A stretch of 64,000 nucleotides of DNA from Spirosoma arboris (GTDB lineage Bacteria; Bacteroidota; Bacteroidia; Cytophagales; Spirosomataceae). The notes under the pieces are model-generated. The model saw nothing but the letters and a program-made list of their open reading frames with translations, did not search any database and was not told where the DNA came from. Location: the NCBI RefSeq assembly GCF_009754945.1, contig NZ_WPIN01000010.1:62001-126000 (forward strand). Reading direction: 5' to 3'. How positions within the stretch are numbered: position 1 is the first letter of the stretch; each line of letters opens with the position of its first letter. The translations under genes and the position numbers were made by a program. This document shows positions 8,605 through 17,271 of the stretch, piece by piece.

Positions 8605-9204
8605 ATGGAAAAAGCCCAGGTAAACGACAGTGAGTTGATTTCCCTGTACATCCGTGGTAATGAAAAAGCCTTTGCTAAATTAGTGCAACGGCACAAATCG
8701 AAGATTTACACAACTATTTATCTGATTGTAAAAGATCAGTATGTAGCAGAAGATTTAATGCAGGACACGTTCATTAAGGCCGTGGACACGCTTAAGTCGG
8801 GTAGATACAACGAGGAGGGAAAATTTCTACCCTGGATTATTCGAATTGCTCACAACTTGGCCATTGACTATTTCCGAAAGGATAAACGCTACCCCAGTGT
8901 GGTGTTTGAGGACGGAAGCAGTGTGTTCAATACGCTTGAATTTGCGGAGGATTCAGTCGAATCACTCCAGATTCGGCAGGAAACACACGAGCACCTGCGT
9001 GAGTTGATTCAGCGGTTACCAGAACAACAGCGTCAGGTACTCATCATGCGGCACTACGAGGAAATGAGTTTCCAAGAGATTGCCGATGCAACCGGCGTCA
9101 GTATAAACACGGCTTTGGGACGTATGCGTTATGCGCTGATTAATCTGCGCAAACAACTAAGCAAACGTTCGCCGAGTTATGATAAAAACCTTTACCCAAG
9201 ATGA
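8605..9204 (+). CDS. RNA polymerase ECF sigma factor, sigma-70 family
   Basis: This 199-aa ECF sigma factor has region 2 at about residues 15-95 (FAKLVQRHKSKIYTTIYLIV, AEDLMQDTFIKAV, FLPWIIRIAHNLAIDYFRKDKR). The linker is acidic, and region 4 lies at about 130-185 (RLPEQQRQVLIMRHYEEMSFQEIADATGVS, NTALGRMRYALINLRK). The pattern matches widely conserved Cytophagales sigma factors of the RpoE type. The downstream 83-aa gene starts inside it, giving a 26-nt overlap and implying translational coupling and a functional partner. Targets unknown. Confidence 0.93.
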   Translation: MEKAQVNDSELISLYIRGNEKAFAKLVQRHKSKIYTTIYLIVKDQYVAEDLMQDTFIKAVDTLKSGRYNEEGKFLPWIIRIAHNLAIDYFRKDKRYPSVVFEDGSSVFNTLEFAEDSVESLQIRQETHEHLRELIQRLPEQQRQVLIMRHYEEMSFQEIADATGVSINTALGRMRYALINLRKQLSKRSPSYDKNLYPR

Positions 9205-9430
9205 TGTAATCCGGTATGTCTATGAGGAGACCTCACCCGAGGAGAGTCTGCTCATTGAAGATGCCCTAATGTCGGAGCCGGATCTGATGACGTTCTTCCT
9301 CGAAGCCCTGGAACTTAGGGCTTTGATGAACAAAATAGAACGCCAACCACGGGTCAATACGGTTCAGGCTATCCTGAATTACTCCAAACACCATCCAGCA
9401 AACCCACCTGCTCGTTTACGACGTTCGTAA
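9179..9430 (+). CDS. Small acidic protein coupled to the ECF sigma factor
   Basis: The 83-aa soluble protein begins MIKTFTQDDVIRYVYEETSPEES and has a helical, acidic N-terminal half. Its start lies 26 nt before the sigma stop, in another frame. Position and overlap suggest a regulator of that sigma factor, in the place where an anti-sigma gene is normally found. There is no membrane helix and no His/Cys zinc motif of a ZAS-type anti-sigma factor. I recall similar small proteins after RpoE-like genes in Cytophagales but cannot name a family; the partner role is inference. Confidence 0.75.
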   Translation: MIKTFTQDDVIRYVYEETSPEESLLIEDALMSEPDLMTFFLEALELRALMNKIERQPRVNTVQAILNYSKHHPANPPARLRRS

Positions 9431-9533
9431 CGAACAGATGGGTTTACTATGTATTGTATCCTGAGCGCTCATGTTCGGGTGTGAGAATTAGTTTTTTCAC
9501 ATCCTTACCTGAACGCTCAAGGTGCCTTATGCT

Positions 9534-10184
9534 ATGCAAAAAAAAGAACGGTTCCGGCGTTTTATTGAGTACTTCACTGAGCATTATCCTGAGCCCAAAA
9601 CAGAACTGAATTTCAGCAATCCTTACGAATTACTGGTTGCCGTAATTTTGTCGGCACAGTGTACCGACAAACGGATTAATCAGATTTCGCCTTCGCTATT
9701 TGCCCGATTTCCAGAAGCTGAGTCTCTGGCGGCAGCATCGGCAGATGAAGTGTTCACCTATATTCGTAGCGTTTCCTACCCGAATAATAAGGCAAAGCAC
9801 CTGGTTGGAATGGCCAGAACATTAATGGAAAAATTTGATGGAGAAATTCCGGCAACAGTCGAAGAATTGCAGACGCTACCCGGTGTAGGCCGAAAAACAG
9901 CCCATGTAATTTTGTCGGTGGTGTACAACGAGCCAACTATGGCGGTCGACACGCACGTATTCCGCGTATCCCACAGAATTGGCTTGGCACCGCTCACCGC
10001 AACGACTCCGCTGGCCGTTGAAAAAGCCCTAATGGCTCACATCCCCAAGCAATACGTTCCCAAAGCGCACCATTGGCTTATTTTGCATGGTCGCTATATA
10101 TGCCTCGCCCGCGCTCCTAAGTGCGAAGAGTGTGCATTGCGGGAGTTTTGTAAGTATTATGAGAAGAGTGTAGTGGTGAAATAG
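9534..10184 (+). CDS. nth: Endonuclease III, base-excision repair DNA glycosylase/AP lyase
   Basis: The enzyme removes oxidised pyrimidines and cleaves the abasic site. Counting from MQKKERF (216 aa), the helix-hairpin-helix is LPGVGRKTAHV with catalytic Lys121. The catalytic Asp139 lies in AVDTHVFRVSHR, and the C-terminal [4Fe-4S] loop has Cys190, Cys197, Cys200 and Cys206 in C-x6-C-x2-C-x5-C spacing. A start 12 nt upstream (9522) is possible, but MQKKERF fits family alignments better. The gene stands alone after the sigma unit; an imperfect inverted repeat around 9460-9522 separates them. Confidence 0.96.
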   Translation: MQKKERFRRFIEYFTEHYPEPKTELNFSNPYELLVAVILSAQCTDKRINQISPSLFARFPEAESLAAASADEVFTYIRSVSYPNNKAKHLVGMARTLMEKFDGEIPATVEELQTLPGVGRKTAHVILSVVYNEPTMAVDTHVFRVSHRIGLAPLTATTPLAVEKALMAHIPKQYVPKAHHWLILHGRYICLARAPKCEECALREFCKYYEKSVVVK

Positions 10185-10188
10185 GTGT

Positions 10189-10234
10189 AGTGAGTGTAAT
10201 AAGTTCAGGAATTGATAAACTTAGTACACTCACT
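10189..10234. terminator. Hairpin between convergent nth and ndk
   Basis: The 17-nt arms (10189-10205 and 10218-10234) have one mismatch and a 12-nt loop; the word AGTGAGTGTA pairs with TACACTCACT. There is no strong T-run. It probably acts as a bidirectional transcript end. Confidence 0.6.
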
Positions 10235-10254
10235 TCACTCACTCAACTACTTCC

Positions 10255-10674
10255 TTAATACTGTTCTGTGCCAGCAAAGAAGAAGCTACCTTCTATTTCA
10301 GCGTTTTCGTCAGAATCCGAGCCATGAATGGCGTTGGCTTCGATTGACTTGGCATATAGCTTACGAATAGTGCCCTCTTCAGCTTGAGCTGGGTTAGTAG
10401 CACCAATCAATTTACGGAAGTCCGCGACGGCATTCTCTTTTTCAAGAATCATTGGGATAATGGCGCCTGACGACATGTAAGTACGCAGGTCGTTATAGAA
10501 TGGGCGTTCGCGGTGAACAGCGTAGAATTGACCAGCCCGTTCGCCGGTCAGCTGCGTTTTTCGGAGAGCTACGATCCGGAAACCCGCTTCTTCAATCATC
10601 TTAATAATTGCACCTGTGTGCCCAGCCTCTACGGCATCGGGCTTAATCATTGTGAATGTTCGGTTCGTTGCCAT
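10255..10674 (-). CDS. ndk: Nucleoside diphosphate kinase
   Basis: The enzyme transfers phosphate from ATP to NDPs through a phospho-histidine intermediate, balancing NTP pools in the cytoplasm. The 139-aa protein from MATNRTFTMIKPDAV has the conserved N-terminal KPDAV, the substrate region RERPFYNDLRTYMSSG and the active-site block NAIHGSDS with His117. The frame is open 63 nt further upstream, but that extension would cover the promoter region and lacks family similarity, so 10674 is chosen as start. Length and motifs are standard. Confidence 0.96.
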   Translation of the reverse strand: MATNRTFTMIKPDAVEAGHTGAIIKMIEEAGFRIVALRKTQLTGERAGQFYAVHRERPFYNDLRTYMSSGAIIPMILEKENAVADFRKLIGATNPAQAEEGTIRKLYAKSIEANAIHGSDSDENAEIEGSFFFAGTEQY

Positions 10675-10765
10675 TCTAATTCTTTGTATCCAAATTTTAT
10701 TCGGCGCGAAGGTACAGACTTTCGACTTAAATGCCATTGAATTCGCTAATGCTCATTGGTTTTTG

Positions 10766-10857
10766 ACGCAGAGATTCACAGAGCATAAATGAGATTCACG
10801 GAGAAATAACTACAAAACTCTCTGTGAATCTCTTTTATACTCTGTGAATCTCTGTGT
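10766..10857. repeat. Long imperfect inverted repeat built from CACAGAG words
   Basis: The arms, about 40 nt each (10766-10805 and 10817-10857), pair with a few mismatches. Each arm carries two copies of GAGATTCACAGAG or its complement CTCTGTGAATCTC. It lies between the ndk start and the promoter of the DHH gene. It belongs with the repeats at 25651-25721 and 38649-38739, which share CACAGAG. Confidence 0.75.
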
Positions 10858-10907
10858 TACAATTTTTCTATAGACTGTAAATCGTCCATCCCAATTAGTA
10901 TTATTCG

Positions 10908-10915
10908 TACTTTTG
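10908..10915 (+). promoter_or_regulatory. -7 promoter element of the DHH phosphoesterase gene
   Basis: TACTTTTG matches TAnnTTTG. It overlaps the upstream in-frame TTG codon at 10913, which argues that translation begins at ATG 10946 instead. No good -33 TTTG was seen. Confidence 0.45.
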
Positions 10916-10945
10916 GGTTTCGATTACGGCTTCGGCTGTTTATGT

Positions 10946-11962
10946 ATGCAAGACATTGAAGCAATTGGCACGATTATTAGTCATCCGCAAACCGTGCTGA
11001 TTACCACTCACCAGAATCCCGATGCCGATGCTATGGGGTCATCGCTGGGGCTGGCAGGTTACCTCCGCAAAAAAGGCCATCGGGTTACTGTGGTGACTCC
11101 GACTGACTATCCGCAAAACCTTCACTGGATGTCGGGTAACGACGACGTAATTGCGTTTGAGGAAAAAGTGCGGGTATCGGTCAGTCAGTTAATGGAGGAA
11201 GCAGATGTTATTTTCTGCCTGGACTTTTCGAATCTCGATCGAATCCGTGATCTCGGGCCTATGGTACGACAGTCACGCGCCCAAAAAGTACTGATCGATC
11301 ATCACCTTGAACCGGAGTCATTCGCCGATTTAGCGCTTTGGGACCCAAGTGCTGCGTCAACCACTCAATTAATTTTCCGGCTTATTGTAGAGTTAGGAGA
11401 CAAAGACCTGATTGATGTTCCGATTGCCGAATGTCTGTACTCAGGTCTGATGACCGACACGGGTTCGTTCCGTCATTCGAATACTACAGGTGATGTACAC
11501 CGCATGGCAGCTCAGTTACTGGACCTCCATATTGATGTGAGCAGCATTCATCGGCGGATATTCGACAATGTGACGCTTGATAAATTCCGTTTGCTAGGTT
11601 ACGTACTGAACGAAAAACTGAAAGTACTTCCCGAATACAAGTTCGCCTATATTACCTTGACTGATGCTGAACTGAAGCGGTATCGTTCTAAAACCGGCGA
11701 TACCGAAGGTATGGTCAATTATGCGCTGGCTGTTGAAGGAGTTGTAATGGCCGCAATTCTAATTGACCGAAACGAAGAAATTCGTCTATCGTTCCGATCG
11801 GTTGGTGATTTTTCGGTACGGAATCTGGCCAGTACTCATTTCGATGGAGGAGGCCACCGAAATGCAGCTGGTGGACGATCTAAATTGTCGCTGGCTGAAA
11901 CCGAGAAAAAACTTTTGTCTGTAGTACCCCTGTATCAGCAACAGTTGCTGGAAACCGTTTAA
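10946..11962 (+). CDS. nrnA: DHH/DHHA1 phosphoesterase, NrnA-like (nanoRNase / pAp phosphatase)
   Basis: The 338-aa protein from MQDIEAIG has the DHH domain motifs THQNPDADAMGSSLG (metal-binding D-x-D), CLDFSNLDRI and LIDHHLEP (the DHH signature). GLMTDTGSFRHSNT follows, and the C-terminal DHHA1 domain ends HFDGGGHRNAAGG. NrnA proteins degrade 2-5-nt RNAs and dephosphorylate 3'-phosphoadenosine 5'-phosphate. The start is placed at ATG 10946 because the upstream TTG lies in a promoter-like box. The FKBP lipoprotein follows after 27 nt, so the two may share a transcript. The nrnA symbol rests on family resemblance only. Confidence 0.88.
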   Translation: MQDIEAIGTIISHPQTVLITTHQNPDADAMGSSLGLAGYLRKKGHRVTVVTPTDYPQNLHWMSGNDDVIAFEEKVRVSVSQLMEEADVIFCLDFSNLDRIRDLGPMVRQSRAQKVLIDHHLEPESFADLALWDPSAASTTQLIFRLIVELGDKDLIDVPIAECLYSGLMTDTGSFRHSNTTGDVHRMAAQLLDLHIDVSSIHRRIFDNVTLDKFRLLGYVLNEKLKVLPEYKFAYITLTDAELKRYRSKTGDTEGMVNYALAVEGVVMAAILIDRNEEIRLSFRSVGDFSVRNLASTHFDGGGHRNAAGGRSKLSLAETEKKLLSVVPLYQQQLLETV

Positions 11963-11989
11963 AAATTAGTATAAACCAAGTAATCTCTC

Positions 11990-12901
11990 ATGTCTCTTAA
12001 AAATTTCGGGAAAGCCGCCCTACTTGTTGCTGTGGTAGCAGCCTGCGGTAAAAACCGCCAACAGGTGACGGAAAACGGCCTGAAGTACACAATTCACGAA
12101 CAATCGGAAGGAACGCGTAAAGGCAAAGTCGGCGATATTTTGACACTACATCTTACGCTGATGAACAACAAAGATTCGGTTCTGCGCGACACGCACAAAG
12201 AAGGTGCTCCGTTTCAGATGTTATTGCAGGTTCCGCCTTTCAAAGGCTCCTACGAAGAAGGTCTGACGATGTTGGGTAAAGGTGATAGCGCTACATTCTA
12301 CGTAAGTGCCGACTCGCTGTTCACACGGGCAATGCAGCCACTACCTCCAGGTGTTCAGAAAGGTACTGACATTGGTATTGCGGTGAAAGTAGTGAATGTG
12401 CAGACAGAGGATGAATACAAGAAAACCCAGGCTGCCGACATGGAAAAGCAAAAAGGTATCGATGCAAAAGTTATCGAAAACTATATTGCTAAGAACGGAA
12501 TGGCTGGGAAAGCCCAGAAAACGGAATCAGGTGTATATTATGTGGTAACGCAACCAGGTAGTGGCCCAACGCCCCAGAAAGGCGAGGTAGTTCAGGTGCA
12601 TTATACCGGTAAACTGTTAGACGGTAAAGTCTTCGACAGTTCGCGCACAAACCCACAGGCAGGTGGCAAACCAGCTCAATTCCAACTTGGCGTTGGCATG
12701 GTGATTCCGGGTTGGGAAGAAGGCGTCAGCAAATTGCATAAAGGCGAAAAAGCAACGCTGATTATTCCATCTTCACTGGCGTATGGTCCACGCGGAAATC
12801 AGGCAATTCCGGCCAATTCGGTACTGTTGTTTGATATCGAGCTGATCGATATTCAGAAAGGTCAGGCACCTCAGCCTGGAATGCCACAACCAAGCCGTTA
12901 A
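11990..12901 (+). CDS. FKBP-type peptidyl-prolyl cis-trans isomerase, lipoprotein
   Basis: The 303-aa protein begins with a lipoprotein-like signal (LLVAVVAACGK, Cys at about residue 19). The region at about 30-145 looks like a degenerate FKBP-like domain (KVGDILTLHLTLMNNKDSVLRD, TMLGKGDSATFYVSADSLF). The second, complete FKBP domain at about 180-290 has GEVVQVHYTGKLLDGKVFDSS, GMVIPGWEEGVSKLHKGEKATL and SLAYGPRGNQAIPANSVLLFDIELI. It should assist folding of exported proteins. Tandem FKBP lipoproteins are common in Bacteroidota. A terminator follows directly. Confidence 0.92.
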   Translation: MSLKNFGKAALLVAVVAACGKNRQQVTENGLKYTIHEQSEGTRKGKVGDILTLHLTLMNNKDSVLRDTHKEGAPFQMLLQVPPFKGSYEEGLTMLGKGDSATFYVSADSLFTRAMQPLPPGVQKGTDIGIAVKVVNVQTEDEYKKTQAADMEKQKGIDAKVIENYIAKNGMAGKAQKTESGVYYVVTQPGSGPTPQKGEVVQVHYTGKLLDGKVFDSSRTNPQAGGKPAQFQLGVGMVIPGWEEGVSKLHKGEKATLIIPSSLAYGPRGNQAIPANSVLLFDIELIDIQKGQAPQPGMPQPSR

Positions 12902-12930
12902 TCCAATCGATAGGGTTTGACTTTTTTAGT

Positions 12931-12967
12931 AAGCCGTTTGCAGTTGTTGCTGTAAACGGCTTTTTTT
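12931..12967 (+). terminator. Intrinsic terminator of the FKBP gene
   Basis: The stem AAGCCGTTT (12931-12939) / AAACGGCTT (12954-12962) continues into a seven-T run ending at 12967, only 8 nt before the rdgB start codon. Confidence 0.85.
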
Positions 12968-12974
12968 GTTTATG

Positions 12975-13556
12975 ATGGAACTCTGTTTTGCCACCAACAA
13001 TCAACACAAACTCGACGAAGTTGCCGGTCAACTCGGCAATTCGTTTGTACTCAAAACCTTGCACGACATTGGCTGTGCCGATGAACTGCCTGAAACCACG
13101 GGCACAATTCCTGGCAACTCACGCCAGAAAGCCGATTATGTCTGGACGCATTTCGGCATTTCGTGCTTCGCTGATGATTCGGGTCTGGAGGTTGCCGCGC
13201 TTGATGGTGAACCGGGTGTTGATTCAGCATATTACTCTGGGAGTCGAGACGCGCAGAAAAATATTGAAAAACTACTTGGTAAACTAGGTGATACGAACAA
13301 TCGTAAAGCGCAGTTCGTGACAGTCTTTACGCTTATCCTGCACGGCGTCGAGCACCAATTTGAAGGAATTATTGAAGGGCAGATTCTAGAAGAACCACGC
13401 GGTACAGGTGGCTTTGGCTATGATCCTGTTTTTCAGCCGGATGGATATGATCGAACCTTTGCCGAAATGAGTATCGAAGAAAAAAACGGAATGAGTCACC
13501 GATCGCGGGCATTAGCCAAAATGGTAGCTTATCTGGAAACGCAAATGAAGTTCTAA
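12975..13556 (+). CDS. rdgB: Non-canonical purine NTP pyrophosphatase, RdgB/HAM1 family
   Basis: The enzyme hydrolyses dITP, ITP and XTP to monophosphates, keeping deaminated purines out of nucleic acids. The 193-aa protein from MELCFATNNQHK has the N-terminal ATNN-H-K motif, the SCFADDSGLEVAALDGEPGV block, the FGYDPVF motif and the C-terminal MSHRSRALAKM. Two in-frame ATGs stand side by side (12972, 12975); the second matches the family start. The preceding terminator lies so close that the gene needs its own start site beyond it, or depends on read-through. Confidence 0.95.
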   Translation: MELCFATNNQHKLDEVAGQLGNSFVLKTLHDIGCADELPETTGTIPGNSRQKADYVWTHFGISCFADDSGLEVAALDGEPGVDSAYYSGSRDAQKNIEKLLGKLGDTNNRKAQFVTVFTLILHGVEHQFEGIIEGQILEEPRGTGGFGYDPVFQPDGYDRTFAEMSIEEKNGMSHRSRALAKMVAYLETQMKF

Positions 13557-13602
13557 AACAAAAGTGGGGCAGGTTTGAGAATCTGCCCCACTTTTGTTTT
13601 AG
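13553..13602. terminator. Bidirectional terminator between rdgB and the amidohydrolase array
   Basis: The 20-bp stem is perfect (13553-13572 with 13583-13602), with core GTGGGGCAG / CTGCCCCAC. A-rich and T-rich flanks lie inside the stem, so it can work on both strands. It overlaps the rdgB stop and lies 10 nt from the convergent amidohydrolase stop. Confidence 0.9.
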
Positions 13603-13611
13603 AGAGAAATA

Positions 13612-15330
13612 CTACTCAGATCGCGACGATCCAACTTTCGACGCCGACGATTTTTCCTTTTCTTTCTCCTTTTCAATTACTTTTTTAACGGCTTCTCGTT
13701 GATCATCACGTACAGTTGGATAAGTGATGCCCAACTGCTCTAGATACGTTTTATACTTACTGGGATCATAGTAAAACTTCTCCAGTTTCGGCTTAAACTC
13801 AGCCATGATCTTCTTGTTGAGGTAGATAGCTGGCTGTTCCTTGGGTGAAATCAGTGGCTCATACTTGATATCTTTGGTTTGTTCGTCTTTGTAATAAGCC
13901 CAGGATTCTTTGATCAGTTCTGGCTTCAGCAACAAATCCAATAAGGTCATTGCTTCAGCTTTAGCACCATAAACGATCCCTTTGTGGGCGATCGGAGTTG
14001 CCATCGAAATGGCATTTGCCCAGTGGTGACCTGGCAGACCAGGAATGTTGCTGGGGTAACGCAAGACGATGGTCGGCAGCGACCAGGAGATGTCGGCAAT
14101 ATCATCTGAGCCACCGCCCATGGGCGTCATGGCCTGTCCCCCCATCATCACTACCGGGGCCGAGGAAGTGGGCATACCCATCGAATCCAGTTTCATTGCT
14201 AAACCTTCGGTCTTTGGTGCCTGCAACTCAATCTGTGAAGCTCTGGCTAGTAGTTGGTCTTCTTCCGACCAGGTTGGCAAGCCTACTTTCTTGATGTTGT
14301 CATAAGCTGCCGCTGCCATTACTTTGTTGGTATGCACCGGCCAGGCCGACCCCAGAATCTCGTAAGTAAATTTGGTGTCCGTCATCATTGCAGCTCCCTC
14401 GGCAATCTTCACCCCAGTTTCAAAGAGTTTCTTGATTTTGGGATAAGTACGCTCGCGGAAGTAATACCAAACGGCGGCTTTAGAAGGGACAACGTTGGGT
14501 TGATCACCCCCATCAGAAATGACATAGTGCGAGCGCTGAGTAAGTTCGAGGTGTTCACGACGGAAGTTCCAGCCAATGTTCATTAACTCGACGGCGTCCA
14601 ACGCACTGCGTCCGCGCCAGGGAGCACCAGCCGCGTGAGCTGCCTGACCTTCGAAATTAAATCGTACCGATACCAGACCATTGTTGCCATTGTCACCCCA
14701 GGATACACCGAGATTGTTACCTACGTGGGTGAAGATACAGGCATCCACATCCTTGAAATACCCATCCCGAACATAGAACGCTTTCGTACCAACCAATTCC
14801 TCGGCGACGCCCGGCCAAAGCATGAGCGTACCCGGAATTTTTTCGCGTTCCATCAACTTCTTCACCGCTAATACAGCCACGATATTAAGCGCCTGTCCCG
14901 AGTTATGACCTTCACCGTGGCCGGGAGCGCCTTCCACGATAGGATCTTTGTAGGCTACACCGGGTTTCTGGCTGGCTTTCGGAATACAGTCGATGTCGGA
15001 GCCAACGGCAATGAGTGGTTTGCCCGATCCCCAAGTGGCGATCCAGGCGCTAGGAATGCCAGAAATACCTGTTTTTACTGTAAACCCTTCTTTTTCGAGT
15101 AGTTCCGTCAGATACTTAAATGACTCTTCTTCCTGAAACCCTAACTCGGCAAAGCTGAAGAGCTTATCGTTGATTTGTTGGGCCAGAACCTTGTTGGCTT
15201 CCACAGAAGCAACTGCTTCGGCTTTGAGTTTGTCGAGTTTATCGTTGGATTTAACAGCTTTTTTTGCCTGTCCGAACAGCAGAGCAGGAGCGAGCAAAAA
15301 TAGGCTAAAAAGCATTGTGTACTTTTTCAT
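13612..15330 (-). CDS. Secreted M20-family amidohydrolase, tandem copy 1 (AbgB-like)
   Basis: The 572-aa protein has a signal peptide (LFLLAPALLFGQA, cleaved near residue 21). The M20/AbgB-type fold is shown by GSDIDCIP (metal-ligand region, about 110-117), GEGHNSGQA (His142), WPGVAEE (catalytic Glu pair 177/178), GQAAHAAGAPWRGRSALDA and GGSDDIADISW. AbgB relatives cleave amide bonds in N-acyl amino acids such as p-aminobenzoyl-glutamate; the substrate here is unknown. It is the last of three tandem copies read leftward; the gap to copy 2 is 55 nt, so they may be co-transcribed. The C-terminus differs from the other copies (a Lys/Glu-rich repeat, then a Ser-rich tail). Confidence 0.92.
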   Translation of the reverse strand: MKKYTMLFSLFLLAPALLFGQAKKAVKSNDKLDKLKAEAVASVEANKVLAQQINDKLFSFAELGFQEEESFKYLTELLEKEGFTVKTGISGIPSAWIATWGSGKPLIAVGSDIDCIPKASQKPGVAYKDPIVEGAPGHGEGHNSGQALNIVAVLAVKKLMEREKIPGTLMLWPGVAEELVGTKAFYVRDGYFKDVDACIFTHVGNNLGVSWGDNGNNGLVSVRFNFEGQAAHAAGAPWRGRSALDAVELMNIGWNFRREHLELTQRSHYVISDGGDQPNVVPSKAAVWYYFRERTYPKIKKLFETGVKIAEGAAMMTDTKFTYEILGSAWPVHTNKVMAAAAYDNIKKVGLPTWSEEDQLLARASQIELQAPKTEGLAMKLDSMGMPTSSAPVVMMGGQAMTPMGGGSDDIADISWSLPTIVLRYPSNIPGLPGHHWANAISMATPIAHKGIVYGAKAEAMTLLDLLLKPELIKESWAYYKDEQTKDIKYEPLISPKEQPAIYLNKKIMAEFKPKLEKFYYDPSKYKTYLEQLGITYPTVRDDQREAVKKVIEKEKEKEKSSASKVGSSRSE

Positions 15331-15385
15331 ACCAGAGATGAGAGTTGTATTGAAGTGATTGAGTTAGTTATTAGTTAAGAAAGCG

Positions 15386-17080
15386 TCATTTCCCTTTTAT
15401 TTCCTTCTCTTTTTCTGCGGCTTTGGCAATAGCTGCTCGCTGATCGTCGCGAAGAGTTGGATACTTGATACCTAGCTGTTCTAAGTACGTTTTGTACTTA
15501 CTCGGATCGTAATAAAACTTCTCCAGTTTCGGCTTGAACTCGGCCATGATTTTCTTGTTGAGGTAAATTGCTGGCTGTTCCTTCGAGCTGATCAATGATT
15601 CATATTTGATGCCTTTGGTCTGTTCATCGTTGTAATACGACCAGGCGTCTTTAATGATCTCGGGCTTCAGTAGCATATCCAGCAGTGTCATAGCCTCGGC
15701 TTTAGCGCCAGCAACAACGCCTTTGTGGGCAATAGGCGTAGCCATCGAAATAGCATCACTCCAATGGTGACCAGGCAAAGCGGGAATATTGCTTGGATAT
15801 CCTAAAACTACCGTCGGAACTGACCATGAAATATCGGCAATATCATCTGAACCACCTGATAATGGCGTCATTGCCTGTCCGCCCATCATCACTACGGGTG
15901 CCGAGGAAACTGGTAGACCAACGGAATCTATTTTGGTATCCAGACCATTCGTTCTGGGCGATTGAAGTTCGCGCTGTGTGGCTTTAGCCAGTAATTGATC
16001 TTCTTCCGACCAGGTTGGTAAACCCACCTTCTTTATGTTCTCGTACATAGCCGCTGCAATTGGTCGGTTGGTATGCACCGGCCAGGCTGAGCCAAGGATT
16101 TCGTAAGTGAATTTGGTATCAGTCATCAAAGCCGCTCCTTCAGCTATTTTCTTGCCCGTCTCAAATAACTCTTTGATTTTGGGATAAGTACGCTCGCGGA
16201 AGTAATACCACACAGCTGCTTTAGAAGGGACAACGTTGGGTTGATCACCCCCATCAGAAATGACATAGTGCGAGCGCTGAGTAAGTTCGAGGTGTTCGCG
16301 ACGATAGTTCCAACCAATGTTCATTAACTCGACGGCATCCAAGGCACTGCGCCCCCGCCAAGGCGCACCGGCTGCGTGAGCCGCCTGACCTTCAAAATTG
16401 AATTTGGCTGAGATCATACCTGTGGTTCCATTGTCACCCCAGGCGACTCCGAAATTACTGGCAACATGGGTAAAAATGCAGGCATCTACATTCTTAAAAT
16501 ACCCATCCCGAACGTAAAAAGCTTTCGTGGCAAGCTGCTCTTCTGCTACACCCGGCCAGAGCATGAGCGTACCGGGAATTTTCTCTCGTTCCATCAGCTT
16601 CTTCACTGCCAGGACAGCTACGATATTAAGCGCCTGACCCGAGTTATGACCTTCACCATGACCGGGTGCTCCTTCGACAATCGGATCTTTGTAAGCCACA
16701 CCCGGTTTCTGGCTAGCTTTCGGAATACAGTCGATGTCAGAACCAACGGCAATGAGTGGTTTGCCCGTTCCCCAAGTGGCGATCCAGGCTGTAGGAATAC
16801 CTGCAACCCCTTTTTGGATAGTGAAGCCTTCTTTTTCGAGGATTGTGGTCAAGTACTTAAATGTCTCTTCCTCCTGAAATCCCAGCTCCGAAAAACTGAA
16901 CAGCATGTCATTGATCTGCTGTGCCTGAACCTTATTAGCCTCCACAGAAGCCACGGCTTCCTGCTTTAACCGTTCAATTCGGTCTGCTGGTACAGTGGAC
17001 TTTGGCGCTTTTTTGACTTGTCCAAACAGGAGCGTTGGCAGCAATAGTAATCCAAATAAAAGATTCGTACAGTTTTTCAT
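15386..17080 (-). CDS. Secreted M20-family amidohydrolase, tandem copy 2 (AbgB-like)
   Basis: This is a 564-aa paralogue of its neighbours with the same signal peptide plan (LLFGLLLLPTLLFGQ) and the same metal and catalytic motifs (GSDIDCIP, GEGHNSGQA, WPGVAEE, GQAAHAAG). It is the most divergent copy in the C-terminal third: MTPLSGG instead of MTPMGGG, VVLGYPSNIPALPGHHWSDA instead of IVLRYPSNIPGLPGHHWANA. Part of its middle is nearly identical in DNA to copy 1. A start four codons upstream (17092) is possible; ATG 17080 matches the copy 1 start. Substrate unknown; the copies may differ in specificity. Confidence 0.92.
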   Translation of the reverse strand: MKNCTNLLFGLLLLPTLLFGQVKKAPKSTVPADRIERLKQEAVASVEANKVQAQQINDMLFSFSELGFQEEETFKYLTTILEKEGFTIQKGVAGIPTAWIATWGTGKPLIAVGSDIDCIPKASQKPGVAYKDPIVEGAPGHGEGHNSGQALNIVAVLAVKKLMEREKIPGTLMLWPGVAEEQLATKAFYVRDGYFKNVDACIFTHVASNFGVAWGDNGTTGMISAKFNFEGQAAHAAGAPWRGRSALDAVELMNIGWNYRREHLELTQRSHYVISDGGDQPNVVPSKAAVWYYFRERTYPKIKELFETGKKIAEGAALMTDTKFTYEILGSAWPVHTNRPIAAAMYENIKKVGLPTWSEEDQLLAKATQRELQSPRTNGLDTKIDSVGLPVSSAPVVMMGGQAMTPLSGGSDDIADISWSVPTVVLGYPSNIPALPGHHWSDAISMATPIAHKGVVAGAKAEAMTLLDMLLKPEIIKDAWSYYNDEQTKGIKYESLISSKEQPAIYLNKKIMAEFKPKLEKFYYDPSKYKTYLEQLGIKYPTLRDDQRAAIAKAAEKEKEIKGK

Positions 17081-17195
17081 CAGAAATGCCAAATTTTATA
17101 AGGATGATTGGGTAGTTAGCCGATAAAGATACGGTTTTATGAAATCTTATAATACAATGTATGGTCAAGATTGCGTAGGTCTGTAAACTGGAAGG

Positions 17196-17235
17196 CAACA
17201 AAAAAGCGATGAGATACTTCATCGCTTTTTTGTTG
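17196..17235 (-). terminator. Intrinsic terminator of amidohydrolase copy 3
   Basis: The 17-bp perfect stem (17196-17212 with 17219-17235; core AAGCGATGA / TCATCGCTT) has a 6-nt loop and, on the minus strand, a T-rich descending arm. It separates copy 3 from copies 2 and 1. Confidence 0.85.
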
Positions 17236-17271
17236 AATCGATTTCGAAACACAAACCTTAATAAAACCTAC

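Noticed and set aside
9460..9522. Strong terminator between the sigma unit and nth
   Set aside because: The inverted repeat is imperfect, with mismatches in the stem and T-run placed in the loop; mentioned only as a possible weak structure.
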